From an uncultured Eubacteriales bacterium (lineage in GTDB: Bacteria; Bacillota; Clostridia; Christensenellales; Aristaeellaceae), in assembly GCA_900553265.1 (NCBI GenBank), contig USDD01000008.1, forward strand, positions 1-48,109: DNA of 48,109 nt, read 5' to 3'. Both the position numbers and the translations under genes were made by a program. Positions 34,254-42,677 of this stretch are shown here, piece after piece (positions within the stretch are counted from its first letter, which is position 1; the number at the start of each line of letters is the position of its first letter). Below the pieces are notes generated by a model. The model saw only the letters and a list, made by a program, of their open reading frames with translations. It was not told where the DNA came from and did no database searches.

Positions 34254-34276
34254 ATTTCATCAACCGATGAAGAAAT
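34254..34276 (+). promoter_or_regulatory. Palindromic operator at the ROK promoter
   Basis: A 23-base near-palindrome begins two bases after the -10 box: ATTTCATCA on the left and TGAAGAAAT on the right, with 9 of 11 base pairs symmetrical. It would overlap the transcription start, so binding of the encoded ROK protein should repress its own operon. Confidence 0.75.
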
Positions 34277-34292
34277 TGGCAGGGAGGCCGAC

Positions 34293-35513
34293 ATGCGCAA
34301 TCAGGAGGCAGTCAACAGCAAAATTGTTCAGCGGATCAACCGCTCGCGGGTGCTCGGCGAGATTCGCAGCGCGCCCGAGACTGCGCGCACGGCGCTGTCC
34401 GGGCGGACGGGGCTGTCCGCCGCTTCGGTGAGCAACATCGCGGGCTATCTGCTGCAGACGGGGCTGATTATGGAGACGGGCCGGGAAAACGTAGACCGCA
34501 CCGGGCGCAAGGGCATTCTGCTGCGCTTCGACGGCTCGCGCTACCGCATCGTCACCGCCAGTCTGGCCGACGGCGTTCTGCATCTGTTTCTGACCGATCT
34601 GCAGGGCGCGGTGTACGCCCATCTGGAGCATCGTCTGCTGGGCGCGGACGCGGAGGCCACCGCGCGGCTTCTCTGCGGCGGCGTGGCGCAGATGCTCGCT
34701 TCGCCTCAGGCCGAAAACGTGCTGGCCGTGGGCGTTTCCGTCTCGGCGCTGGTGCTGCAGGACGGGCGGCGCGTCACCTCGGCGCGGCTGGGCTGGAACC
34801 GCATGGATCTGCGCGCGCGGCTCGAAACCCCGGGCGATCTTCCCGTCTATGTGACCAACAGCTCCTTCGCCAAAGCCGGATGGCTGTGCCGGCTGCATCC
34901 CGAGTGGAGCAGGGGGCTGACGCTGTTCGTGGATATGACCCACGGCATCGGCTCGGCGCTGCTGCGCGACGGCGAGCGCATGGACGCCTGCGTGGGCGAA
35001 ATCGGCCATTCGGTGGTCGCACCGGACGGCGAGATCTGCTCCTGCGGCCGCCGCGGCTGTCTGGAGGCCATGTGCTCCCCGGCGCGGCTGCTGCGGCTGT
35101 ACGCCCAGAGCGGCGGCTCGGCGGAGACGCTTTCCGACTTCTCCCGCCGTCTGGACGCGGGCGACGGCGGCGCATGGCGCGCGCTGGACGACTGCGCCGG
35201 GTATCTGGGCGTGGCGCTGGGCAACCTCATCAATCTGTTCAATCCCGAGCGCATCGTGCTCAACGCCGAGGACTACGCCGACTGCCCCGCGCTGCCCGAG
35301 CGCGCACTGGAGGCCATGAAGGCCCACGTGGTGGACGGGCTGAACCGCGACGCGCCGGCCTTCGTCACCCGCTTCGACCCCGCGGATCTGGCGCGCTCCA
35401 TGGCCGGAGAGCTGTGCGACGCGCTGTTCTCTCCGCGCTTTGAAACCGACGTATTTGAGCGAATCGACAACATGGATCCCGATTCGCCGCAGGAAACGAA
35501 CGCTATCGACTGA
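34293..35513 (+). CDS. ROK-family transcriptional regulator
   Basis: This is a 406-residue repressor. A winged helix occupies residues 10-75 (LSGRTGLSAASVSNIAGYLLQTGLIMETG). The ROK domain then contains the sugar-binding FVDMTHGIGSALL and GEIGHSVV segments, and the zinc motif H-x(n)-CSCGRRGCLEAMC near residue 250. Loss of a proper ATP-binding start (VLAVGVSVSALV in place of DxGGT) shows it is a regulator and not a kinase. GGGAGG precedes the ATG. It heads an operon with an aminotransferase, a dehydrogenase and a NagB-like protein, and a palindrome lies at its promoter. The inducer is probably a sugar or amino-sugar phosphate of that pathway. Confidence 0.93.
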   Translation: MRNQEAVNSKIVQRINRSRVLGEIRSAPETARTALSGRTGLSAASVSNIAGYLLQTGLIMETGRENVDRTGRKGILLRFDGSRYRIVTASLADGVLHLFLTDLQGAVYAHLEHRLLGADAEATARLLCGGVAQMLASPQAENVLAVGVSVSALVLQDGRRVTSARLGWNRMDLRARLETPGDLPVYVTNSSFAKAGWLCRLHPEWSRGLTLFVDMTHGIGSALLRDGERMDACVGEIGHSVVAPDGEICSCGRRGCLEAMCSPARLLRLYAQSGGSAETLSDFSRRLDAGDGGAWRALDDCAGYLGVALGNLINLFNPERIVLNAEDYADCPALPERALEAMKAHVVDGLNRDAPAFVTRFDPADLARSMAGELCDALFSPRFETDVFERIDNMDPDSPQETNAID

Positions 35514-35534
35514 ATTTTCAAGGAGGAATAACCC

Positions 35535-36845
35535 ATGGCAAAGAAGGCAAGCGATTTTCGCTACAACACCGGCGAAACCCGGGTTCCGTGGGCGGCCGTC
35601 GGCGAGAACTACAACGCCGACGATCTGATGCAGGTCATCGAATTCCTGATGCAGGGCCACGGCGACGAATACGACCGCGCGCTGGGCGAGGTTCGGGAAA
35701 AGGTGCTGGCGCTGGACAGGCTGAGCACGCCGCCGGGCAAGCTCTCGCTGGGCGACCGCGTGGAGCAGGTCGAGGCCGAGGTGGACGCGTATCTGGGCAC
35801 TCAGGGCGCGCTGTTCACCGCCAACTGCACCGCGGGCTTTGAAATCGCCTACAAATACGCCAATCTCGGCCCGGGCGACGAGGTGATCGTGCCCGCCATC
35901 ACGTTCATCGCCACCATGGCCTATCCCCTCGCGGTGGGCGCGAAGCTGGTGTTCGCCGACGTGGATCCCCGGACGCTGAACATGGATCCCGTCGACGTGG
36001 CGCGCAAGATCACGCCCCGGACGAAGATGATCGTGCCGGTGCATCTGGGCGGCTATCCCGTAGACATGGATCCCCTGATGGCGCTGGCCCGGGAGCACGG
36101 CATTCTCGTGCTGGAGGACGCGGCCCACGCCTTCGGCGCGGCCTACAAGGGCCGCAAAATCGGCACCATCGGCGACTTCACCGGCTTCAGCCTCCACGAG
36201 GTCAAGAACTGCACCTCCTTCGGCGAGGGCGGCATTCTCACCACCAACATCGAGTCCTTCCGCAGCGAGCTGAAGCGCGCCCGCTTCCTGGGTCTGGACT
36301 TCAGCCGCAAGATCAAGCACTGGCTCTACGACGTGACGGCCATTCCCGGAAAATTCGGCCCCTTCGTGGCGGGCAACTGCTCGGTAACAGAGCTGCAGGC
36401 CGTGGGTCTGTCTCAGCAGATCAAACGCTACGACAAGATTCTCGCCGAGCGCCGCGCCGCCGCGGAATATCTCACCCGCCGCTTCTCCGAGTGCGACGCG
36501 ATTCTGCCCCAGCAGATCGGCGACGACGGCACGCGCCCGAGCTTCCACATGTACCTTCTGCAGATCGACCCGGCCAAAGCCGGCGGCGACGTGCAGACGC
36601 TGCGCCGCAAGCTGGAGGAAAAGGGCGTGACCAACATCCCCCACTTCGGGCCGCTGTATCACTTCGACATCCTCAGGACCTTCGGCTACGACGAGGCGGA
36701 AATCGCCGCCACCTGCCCGGTCTGCGAGGAGGTCTTCGCCCATCGCTTCACCCATCTGCCAGTCTACGGCCTGACGGAGGAGCAGCTGATTTACATGGCC
36801 GACGCCGTGCTCGCCTCCATCGGCGAGATGCAGCGCGGAGAATAA
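35535..36845 (+). CDS. DegT/DnrJ/EryC1/StrS-family PLP aminotransferase
   Basis: This 436-residue protein is longer than the usual 370-390 of the family because of about 70 extra N-terminal residues. The fold type I PLP site is complete: PGDEVIVPAITFIATMAYPLAVGA, LVLEDAAHAFGA (Asp195, pyridine nitrogen) and the Schiff-base lysine Lys224 in HEVKNCTSFGEGG. The family converts keto sugars into amino sugars, normally nucleotide-linked, but members such as NtdA of Bacillus act on 3-oxo-glucose 6-phosphate. Here it is followed by a Gfo/Idh dehydrogenase and a NagB-like protein under ROK control, with no nucleotide-sugar genes nearby, which suggests metabolism of a free or phosphorylated amino sugar. 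AGGAGG precedes the ATG. Confidence 0.9.
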   Translation: MAKKASDFRYNTGETRVPWAAVGENYNADDLMQVIEFLMQGHGDEYDRALGEVREKVLALDRLSTPPGKLSLGDRVEQVEAEVDAYLGTQGALFTANCTAGFEIAYKYANLGPGDEVIVPAITFIATMAYPLAVGAKLVFADVDPRTLNMDPVDVARKITPRTKMIVPVHLGGYPVDMDPLMALAREHGILVLEDAAHAFGAAYKGRKIGTIGDFTGFSLHEVKNCTSFGEGGILTTNIESFRSELKRARFLGLDFSRKIKHWLYDVTAIPGKFGPFVAGNCSVTELQAVGLSQQIKRYDKILAERRAAAEYLTRRFSECDAILPQQIGDDGTRPSFHMYLLQIDPAKAGGDVQTLRRKLEEKGVTNIPHFGPLYHFDILRTFGYDEAEIAATCPVCEEVFAHRFTHLPVYGLTEEQLIYMADAVLASIGEMQRGE

Positions 36846-36852
36846 CCCCCTC

Positions 36853-36877
36853 GGGCGGTCGAAAATTTCGACCGCCC
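36853..36877 (+). other. Intercistronic hairpin
   Basis: A perfect 10-bp stem GGGCGGTCGA/TCGACCGCCC with a five-base loop lies between the aminotransferase and dehydrogenase genes and has no T-run. It probably stabilises the upstream mRNA and does not terminate. Confidence 0.55.
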
Positions 36878-36906
36878 ATTCCCGCATTGACGCAAAGGAG
36901 AACCTC

Positions 36907-37953
36907 ATGAAGAAAATTCGCTTTGGTATTCTGGGCGCGGGCGGCATCGCCGACCGGCGCACCATGCCCGGCATGCAGCTGGCCGAGCACGCGGAAATCG
37001 TCGCCGTGATGGAGCTCGATCCCGCCGTGGCCGAGCGCCTGCGCGCCAAGTATTCCGCAAAGCGCGCCTACACCGACGAGGAGGCGCTGCTTGCCGACCC
37101 GGAGATCGACGCGGTGTACATCGCCTCGCCCATCGCCTGCCACGCGCGTCAGGCGCGGCTGGCCGCCGACCACGGCAAGCACATTCTCATCGAAAAGCCG
37201 CTGGCCATGACCGCCGACGAGGGCGAGGCGCTGGTGCAGTACTGCCGCGAAAAGGGCGTGCAGATGGCCGCGGGCCTGATGATGCGCTTCGGCGCATATG
37301 TGCAGGCCATGAAAAAGGCCGTCGCCGAGGGCAAAATCGGACAGGTGGTGAGCGCCTTCGCCCACTTCACCTGCTGGTATCCCGACATTCCCGGAAGCTG
37401 GCGGCAGACCAAGGCCAGCGCCGGCGGCGGCGCGCTGATGGACATGGGCGTGCACTGCATCGACCTGATCCGCTATGTCACCGGCAGCGACGTGAAGGAG
37501 GTCGCCGCCATGCACGACACGCTGACCTTCCACTACGAGGTGGAGGATTCGTCCACGGTGCTGCTGCGGCTGGACAACGGCGCGCTGTGCACCGTGCAGT
37601 CCAACTTCAACATTCCCGACGAGGCGGCGCTGTGGCGGCTGGAATTCTTCGGCACCCGGGGACGTCTTGCCGGCAAGGGCGTGATCGGTCAGGTGGACGG
37701 CGGCAGCGTGGACGCGCTGTTTCTGGAGGACGCGGGCGGTTACAACGCCCAGCAGGATCACGAGACGAAGGCTACCGAGGCCGCGCTGGACGTGGAGTTC
37801 GGCAACGCCTACGCCCGGGAAGTGGAGAGCTTCTGCCTGTCGCTGCTGGAAAACCGGCCGCTGGAGGTGCCCGCCGAGGAGGCCGTGCGCGCGCAGCGCA
37901 TCATCGAAGCCGCCTATCGCTCCAACGACGAAAGAAAGATCATCGATCTGTAA
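36907..37953 (+). CDS. Gfo/Idh/MocA-family dehydrogenase
   Basis: This is a 348-residue NAD(P)-dependent oxidoreductase. The Rossmann start RFGILGAGGIADRRTMPGMQ has the classical G-x-G-x-x-A pattern. The lysine signature is HILIEKPLAMT near residue 97. In the substrate domain, GGALMDMGVHCIDLIRYVTG carries the conserved Asp and His (GVHCID). The order aminotransferase-dehydrogenase recalls the NtdA/NtdC pair, in which the Gfo/Idh enzyme makes or uses a 3-oxo sugar phosphate. AAAGGAGAA precedes the ATG. It is closely followed by the NagB-like gene. A paralogue is encoded at 22377 behind a related promoter. Confidence 0.92.
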   Translation: MKKIRFGILGAGGIADRRTMPGMQLAEHAEIVAVMELDPAVAERLRAKYSAKRAYTDEEALLADPEIDAVYIASPIACHARQARLAADHGKHILIEKPLAMTADEGEALVQYCREKGVQMAAGLMMRFGAYVQAMKKAVAEGKIGQVVSAFAHFTCWYPDIPGSWRQTKASAGGGALMDMGVHCIDLIRYVTGSDVKEVAAMHDTLTFHYEVEDSSTVLLRLDNGALCTVQSNFNIPDEAALWRLEFFGTRGRLAGKGVIGQVDGGSVDALFLEDAGGYNAQQDHETKATEAALDVEFGNAYAREVESFCLSLLENRPLEVPAEEAVRAQRIIEAAYRSNDERKIIDL

Positions 37954-37971
37954 TTAAAGGAGGAAAAAGCT

Positions 37972-38919
37972 ATGAATCTGATGGACACCATGCAGGGCTC
38001 GCTGCTGGAAAACTTCTTCCCCGCCGGATGGGATCTGGCCAAAATGGACGCGTGCATCGGTACGCCGGAGGACGTGCTCGACCGCCAGTCCTTCTGGCAC
38101 AGGGACTTCACGCCCGTGCAGTGCGAGAGCCTGTCCGATTTCGACGTGCTGATGGGCCATGAAATCGCCCTTCAGATCAAGGAAACCAAAGACGCGGGCC
38201 GCAAATGCGCGTTCATCCTGCCTGTGGGCCCCATGGGCATGTACAAGTGGGTGGTCTATTTCCTGAAGTCCTGGAACGTGGACTGCAAACATGTCACCAC
38301 CTTCAACATGGACGAGTGGGCCGACGGCGAGGGCAACACGCTGCCCTCCGACAACCCCGCCGCCTTCCAGTACGCCATGGAGCAGGCGCTGTTCAATCCG
38401 CTGGGCGAGCTGACCGTGCCCGCCGATCAGCGCAACTTCGCCACCCGGGACAATCTGCCCACCTACCCGGGCAAGATCGCCGCGCTGAAGGCCGAGGGCG
38501 CGAAGCTGGTGCTGGTCTACGGCGTCGGCCGCATGTGCCACATCGCCTTCTGGGAGCCCATGATGGGCGGCGAGTTCGATTCCGACGAGGAATGGGCGAA
38601 GCAGCCCTACCGTCTGGGCATGAAGCTGCACCCGCTGACCATCGAGCAGAACGCCATCACATCCTTCAAGAGCCGCACCACGCTGGTGCCCTGCCGCGCC
38701 AACACCATCGGCCCCGGCCTGTTCCTGCAGGCCGACTACGCCATCGGCGGCTGCGACGGCACTCTCTCCCGCGGCATGCAGTGGCAGGGCCTGTCCTTCT
38801 GGACGACGCTGCGCTACGGCCCGGATCGCTGGGTGACCTCCAGCTACATCCCCACCCTGCCCGGAAAGCTCTTCTTCGACAAGGAGCTCGCCGGCCCCCT
38901 CGTCGCCGAGTGCAACTAA
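37972..38919 (+). CDS. Divergent glucosamine-6-phosphate deaminase/isomerase-like protein
   Basis: This 315-residue protein has the NagB/SugarP isomerase fold but altered catalytic motifs. FNMDEW (Asp114) matches the NMDEY motif, which holds the general base Asp72 of E. coli NagB. GVGRMCHIAFWEP keeps the histidine (His190) and glutamate (Glu195) of GxGxDGHIAFNEP but has Met-Cys in place of the Asp-Gly pair, so the counterpart of catalytic Asp141 is lost. The phosphate loop is also changed (LPVGPMGMYKWVV). It may isomerise or deaminate a different substrate, or act without ring opening. AAAGGAGG precedes the ATG. It is the last gene of the ROK operon, before a strong terminator. Confidence 0.85.
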   Translation: MNLMDTMQGSLLENFFPAGWDLAKMDACIGTPEDVLDRQSFWHRDFTPVQCESLSDFDVLMGHEIALQIKETKDAGRKCAFILPVGPMGMYKWVVYFLKSWNVDCKHVTTFNMDEWADGEGNTLPSDNPAAFQYAMEQALFNPLGELTVPADQRNFATRDNLPTYPGKIAALKAEGAKLVLVYGVGRMCHIAFWEPMMGGEFDSDEEWAKQPYRLGMKLHPLTIEQNAITSFKSRTTLVPCRANTIGPGLFLQADYAIGGCDGTLSRGMQWQGLSFWTTLRYGPDRWVTSSYIPTLPGKLFFDKELAGPLVAECN

Positions 38920-38943
38920 ACCTTCCTATTTATAAATATGGAT

Positions 38944-38976
38944 ACGGCTGCGGAAATCTCCGCAGCCGTCTTTTTT
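38944..38976 (+). terminator. Terminator of the ROK operon
   Basis: An 11-bp stem ACGGCTGCGGA/TCCGCAGCCGT with an AATC loop is followed by CTTTTTTG. Confidence 0.92.
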
Positions 38977-39027
38977 GCCTCATTTCGGTCTTAACAGAGA
39001 ATGTCGAAGAAAATTAAGAGAGCAAAA

Positions 39028-39085
39028 TTGACACGGCCGCGATTATATTGTATAGTGAACAGTACAGAGAACAATTTATATGTTC
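39028..39085 (+). promoter_or_regulatory. Promoter of the peptide ABC operon with possible operator
   Basis: A perfect TTGACA at 39028-39033 and TATAGT at 39051-39056 are 17 bases apart. Downstream lies the inverted repeat GAACA-N7-TGTTC (39069-39085), partly repeated as GAACAG just before it, which may be a regulator site in the leader. Confidence 0.8.
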
Positions 39086-39109
39086 CTGAATTTGAACGGG
39101 GTGATACGC

Positions 39110-40732
39110 ATGAAAAAAATCGTCAGCCTGATCCTGTGCCTGATGCTCGTGCTCTGCGCGGCGGCGAGCGCTGAAACCTTCACCTTCATCACGCCCACCG
39201 ACAACGAGCCGGCTTCTCTGAACCAGCTCAAGGGCTGGACGGGCGACTATTTCAACAACACCTATCTGCTTCAGGCCGGCCTGTTCCGCTATCAGAACGG
39301 CGATATTCAGAACGAGCTGTGCGAGGACTACACGGTTTCCGACGACGGTCTGGTCTACACCTTCAAGATCCGCGACGCGAAGTATTCCGACGGCGTGGAG
39401 ATCAAGGCCCAGGACTTCGTGTTCATGATGAAGTCCTATCTGGATCCGGCCAACGGCGCGTCCGGCGGCTCCTTCTACGCCACCGTGGGTCTGGTCAACG
39501 GCGCGGCCTTCTACAACGGCGAGATCACCGACTTCGATCAGGTCGGCGTGAAGGCGCTGGACGACAAGACGCTTCAGTTCACGCTGGAAGCTCCCAACGA
39601 CCACCTCATCGCCGATCTGGGCTACTGGGTGTTCTGCCCGCTGCGCGAGGACGTGCTGGCCGAGTACGGCGAGGCCATGGGTTCCGCCGCGGACAAGATG
39701 GTCTACTCCGGCCCCTACTGCCTGACCGACTGGACCTCCGGCGTGAGCCTGAGCATGGTCAAGAACCCCAACTACTGGAACGCGGAGAACGCCTTCCCCA
39801 CCGAAGAGCTGGTTCACCTGCTGGTGGGCGACAGCAACACCACCTACTCGCTGTATGAAAGCGGCGAAGCCGACGCGATCCTGAACGTGGACGCGGAGTA
39901 CGTCGATCTGCTGGGCGACGACATCAAGGTCGTCGAGGGCAACCGCATCGAGTTCCTGTGGCTGAACACCTCCGGCGCGACCGAGGAGACCAGCGCGCTG
40001 ATGGGCAACATCAATTTCCGCAAGGCGCTGAACTACGCGCTGAACCGCGAGGCCATCGTGGCGGCCATCAGCCCGGTGCAGACCGGCTACACCCGCATCG
40101 CCATGCCGCTTCAGAAGGACGAGGAGGGCACCCGCTACATTGACGCGTACCAGCCCGACACCGTTCCGATTACCGGCGACTTCGACGCGGCCAAGTCCTA
40201 TCTGGACGCGGCGCTGACCGAGCTGGGCTATTCCTCCGTGGACGAGCTGCCCACGCTGCAGTTTGTGACCTATGAAAACGCGCTGCTGAAGGTCTTCGGC
40301 GAGACGCTGGTGGATCAGTGGAAGCAGGTGCTGGGTCTGAACAACATCGAGTTCAACCAGTACGCCATCGGCACCGCGCTGGACAAGATCTACTCCGCGG
40401 ACTTCGACATGTTCTTCATCGGCAACGCCATGGGCGACAATCCCGAGAACTTCTACGAGACCTTCCTGGCCGGCGGCGACTACGACTTCGGCTGCTGGAA
40501 GGGCGAGGAGTTCGACGCCTTCGTCGAGTCCTTCAACGCGCTGTCCGGCAAGACCGGCGCGGAAAAGACGGCCGCTCTGTCCGAGGTGGAGCAGAAGTTC
40601 CTGGACGCGACCTTCATCGTGCCGATCTTCCAGCACAACGAAGTCAGCGCCTGCAAGAGCTACGTCTCCGGCATGGAGACCGGCGTGCTGGGCCACGGCT
40701 ATCTGTTCGACGCGCTGACGGTCAGCAAGTAA
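39110..40732 (+). CDS. Oligopeptide-type ABC substrate-binding protein (SBP family 5)
   Basis: This 540-residue secreted receptor has the signal peptide MKKIVSLILCLMLVLCAAASA. No lipobox is correctly placed, although cysteines lie inside the leader. Family 5 features are present: NGDIQNELCEDYTVSDDGLVYTFKIRDAKYSDGVEIKAQDFVF, VYSGPYCLTDWTSGVSLSMVKNPNYW, and NFRKALNYALNREAIV. The ATG at 39110 follows GGGGTGAT. It is the first gene of the operon. A hairpin between it and the first permease probably keeps its mRNA more abundant than the rest. Ligands may be peptides, opines or peptide-like conjugates. Confidence 0.94.
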   Translation: MKKIVSLILCLMLVLCAAASAETFTFITPTDNEPASLNQLKGWTGDYFNNTYLLQAGLFRYQNGDIQNELCEDYTVSDDGLVYTFKIRDAKYSDGVEIKAQDFVFMMKSYLDPANGASGGSFYATVGLVNGAAFYNGEITDFDQVGVKALDDKTLQFTLEAPNDHLIADLGYWVFCPLREDVLAEYGEAMGSAADKMVYSGPYCLTDWTSGVSLSMVKNPNYWNAENAFPTEELVHLLVGDSNTTYSLYESGEADAILNVDAEYVDLLGDDIKVVEGNRIEFLWLNTSGATEETSALMGNINFRKALNYALNREAIVAAISPVQTGYTRIAMPLQKDEEGTRYIDAYQPDTVPITGDFDAAKSYLDAALTELGYSSVDELPTLQFVTYENALLKVFGETLVDQWKQVLGLNNIEFNQYAIGTALDKIYSADFDMFFIGNAMGDNPENFYETFLAGGDYDFGCWKGEEFDAFVESFNALSGKTGAEKTAALSEVEQKFLDATFIVPIFQHNEVSACKSYVSGMETGVLGHGYLFDALTVSK

Positions 40733-40749
40733 TACCCCAGACTGAAACG

Positions 40750-40780
40750 CATACGCCGCAGATACTTCCTGCGGCGTATG
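40750..40780 (+). other. Intercistronic hairpin after the binding protein gene
   Basis: A perfect 11-bp stem CATACGCCGCA/TGCGGCGTATG is followed by TTCTG and not by a T-run. It is likely to be an mRNA-stabilising or partial-termination structure that allows excess binding protein. Confidence 0.6.
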
Positions 40781-40806
40781 TTCTGTAAATGGGAGGGACG
40801 TCCGTT

Positions 40807-41727
40807 TTGAGGAAATACATCATTCGCAGGCTGATTATCTCCGTGGTGACCATCTTCGTCATCGCGACCTGCTGCTTTTTCCTGCTGCGCATTCTGCCCG
40901 GCAATCCGTTTTCCACGACGGAGCTGCTCTCTCAGGAGCAGATTGACCGCATGATGCACTATTACGGCATGGACAAGCCGCTGTTCGAGCAGTATCTGAC
41001 CTACATGAAGAACCTGCTGCGCGGCGACTTCGGCGCTTCGCTGAAGCATCCGGGCTGCTCGGTCAACCAGATGATTCTGGAGCGCTTCCCCGCTTCGGCG
41101 CAGCTGGGGCTGGAGGCGTTCCTGCTGTCCTTCCCGCTGGGTCTGCTGTTCGGCATCGTGTCCGCGCGCAAAAAGGGCTCGGCGCTGGACTACGCGCTGG
41201 TCATCTTCACGGTGCTGGGCGTGTGCGTGCCGGTGTTCATCGTGGCGGCGCTTCTGCAGTACGCGTTCGCCATCAAGCTGGGCTGGTTCCCCGTGGCTCA
41301 GTGGAGCGGCTTCCGCTACAGCATTCTGCCGGTGCTGACCCTGTCCATCGGCAGTGTGGCCACCCGCACCCGCAGCATGCGCACGCTGATGCTGGAGGTC
41401 ATCAACGAGGACTACATGAAAACGGCCAAGGCCAAGGGTCTGTCCAAGTTCCAGATCGTCTGGCGGCATCAGATCCGCAACGCCGTGATTCCGATGATCC
41501 CGTCGCTGGGCATGGAGATCGTCAATCTGCTGATGGGCTCCTTCGTGGTGGAGCAGATCTTCGTCATTCCCGGTCTGGGCGCGTATTTCGTCAATTCCAT
41601 TCAGAACCTGGACTACACGATGACGCTGGGGCTGACGGTGTTTCTGGCGGTGTTCGTGGTGAGCGCGAATTTCATCATCGACCTGATCTACGGTCTGGTG
41701 GATCCGCGCATCCGCGTGGTCAAGTAA
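40807..41727 (+). CDS. Peptide ABC transporter permease (DppB/OppB type)
   Basis: This 306-residue membrane subunit has six helices. It starts RKYIIRRLIISVVTIFVIATCCFFLLRILPGNPF, as is standard for DppB, and contains RTRSMRTLMLEVINEDYMKTAKAKGLSKFQIVWRH, which includes the ATPase-docking EAA loop. The TTG start at 40807 is preferred because GGGAGGG lies nine bases upstream. The in-frame ATG at 40789 overlaps that ribosome site and would add six residues. Confidence 0.93.
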   Translation: MRKYIIRRLIISVVTIFVIATCCFFLLRILPGNPFSTTELLSQEQIDRMMHYYGMDKPLFEQYLTYMKNLLRGDFGASLKHPGCSVNQMILERFPASAQLGLEAFLLSFPLGLLFGIVSARKKGSALDYALVIFTVLGVCVPVFIVAALLQYAFAIKLGWFPVAQWSGFRYSILPVLTLSIGSVATRTRSMRTLMLEVINEDYMKTAKAKGLSKFQIVWRHQIRNAVIPMIPSLGMEIVNLLMGSFVVEQIFVIPGLGAYFVNSIQNLDYTMTLGLTVFLAVFVVSANFIIDLIYGLVDPRIRVVK

Positions 41728-41740
41728 AGGAGGCGGAAGC

Positions 41741-42661
41741 ATGCAATCGAAAGTCACTCAGGAGGATTTCGTCCGCCTGCCCTACAACCGCGACGCGGCC
41801 GACGGCTCCATCCGCCCCAGCCAGAGCTACTGGCGCAGCGTGCTGCGCCGTCTGGTGAAGAACAGGGTGGCGATGGTCAGCGCCGCGGTGATCCTGCTGA
41901 TCGTCGTCATGTCCGTCGTCGGGCCGATGATGGTTCCCTACGGCTACGAGCAGACGAGCCTGATGGAGAGCAACCTCAAACCCTGCGCGGCGCACTGGTT
42001 CGGCACGGACAAGCCCGGCCGCGACCTCTGGGCCCGCGTCTGGGTCGGCGCGCGCATCTCGCTGATGATCGGCCTGCTGGGCGCCATCGTGCCCGCGCTG
42101 GTGGGCGTGATCATCGGCGGCGTATCCGGCTATTTCGGCGGCTGGGTGGACATGCTCCTCACCCGATTCATGGACGTGTGCTCCTGCATTCCGTCGCTGA
42201 TCTACATCACGCTGATCATGCTGCTGGTGGGCTCGGGCCCGATGGCCATCGTGCTGGCGCTGTCCATCACCACGTGGACGGGCTCGGCGCGCATGATCCG
42301 CGGCCGCATTCTCCAGTTCAAGAACCGCGAATTCGTGCTGGCTGCCAGGACTCAGGGCGCGGGCATCGCACACCAGATCTTCCGCAGCATTCTGCCGAAC
42401 ATCATGGGCCAGCTGGTGGTGGACGTCACCTCGTCCATCCCGCAGGTGATCTTCATGGAGGCCTATCTGAGCTTCATCGGCCTGGGCATTCAGTCGCCGA
42501 TGACCTCCTGGGGACAGCTGGCGCAGCTGGGCTCCTCGGTGTTCCGCATCCAGCCCTATCAGCTGCTGATTCCCGGCGCGTTCATCAGCGTGACCATTCT
42601 GGCCTTTTACCTGTTTGGCAACTGCTTAAGGGACACGCTCGACCCGCACCAGATGGACTGA
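41741..42661 (+). CDS. Peptide ABC transporter permease (DppC/OppC type)
   Basis: This 306-residue partner permease has a soluble N-terminus of about 45 residues, a first helix (VAMVSAAVILLIVVMSVVG), the HWFGTDKPGRDLWARVWVGARISL segment diagnostic of DppC/OppC, and the docking loop NREFVLAARTQGAGIAHQIFRSILPN. AAAGGAGG precedes the ATG, 14 bases after the first permease gene. Confidence 0.95.
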   Translation: MQSKVTQEDFVRLPYNRDAADGSIRPSQSYWRSVLRRLVKNRVAMVSAAVILLIVVMSVVGPMMVPYGYEQTSLMESNLKPCAAHWFGTDKPGRDLWARVWVGARISLMIGLLGAIVPALVGVIIGGVSGYFGGWVDMLLTRFMDVCSCIPSLIYITLIMLLVGSGPMAIVLALSITTWTGSARMIRGRILQFKNREFVLAARTQGAGIAHQIFRSILPNIMGQLVVDVTSSIPQVIFMEAYLSFIGLGIQSPMTSWGQLAQLGSSVFRIQPYQLLIPGAFISVTILAFYLFGNCLRDTLDPHQMD

Positions 42662-42677
42662 CGGAGGGAACAAACCG

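Noticed and set aside
35535..36845. Assignment of the DegT protein to lipopolysaccharide or antibiotic amino-sugar biosynthesis
   Set aside because: No nucleotidyltransferase, epimerase, dehydratase or glycosyltransferase genes are nearby, and the operon is under a catabolic-type ROK repressor.
34260..37049. Open frame of about 930 codons on minus
   Set aside because: It is antisense to the ROK and DegT genes, whose motifs are unambiguous, and shows no ribosome site or domain.
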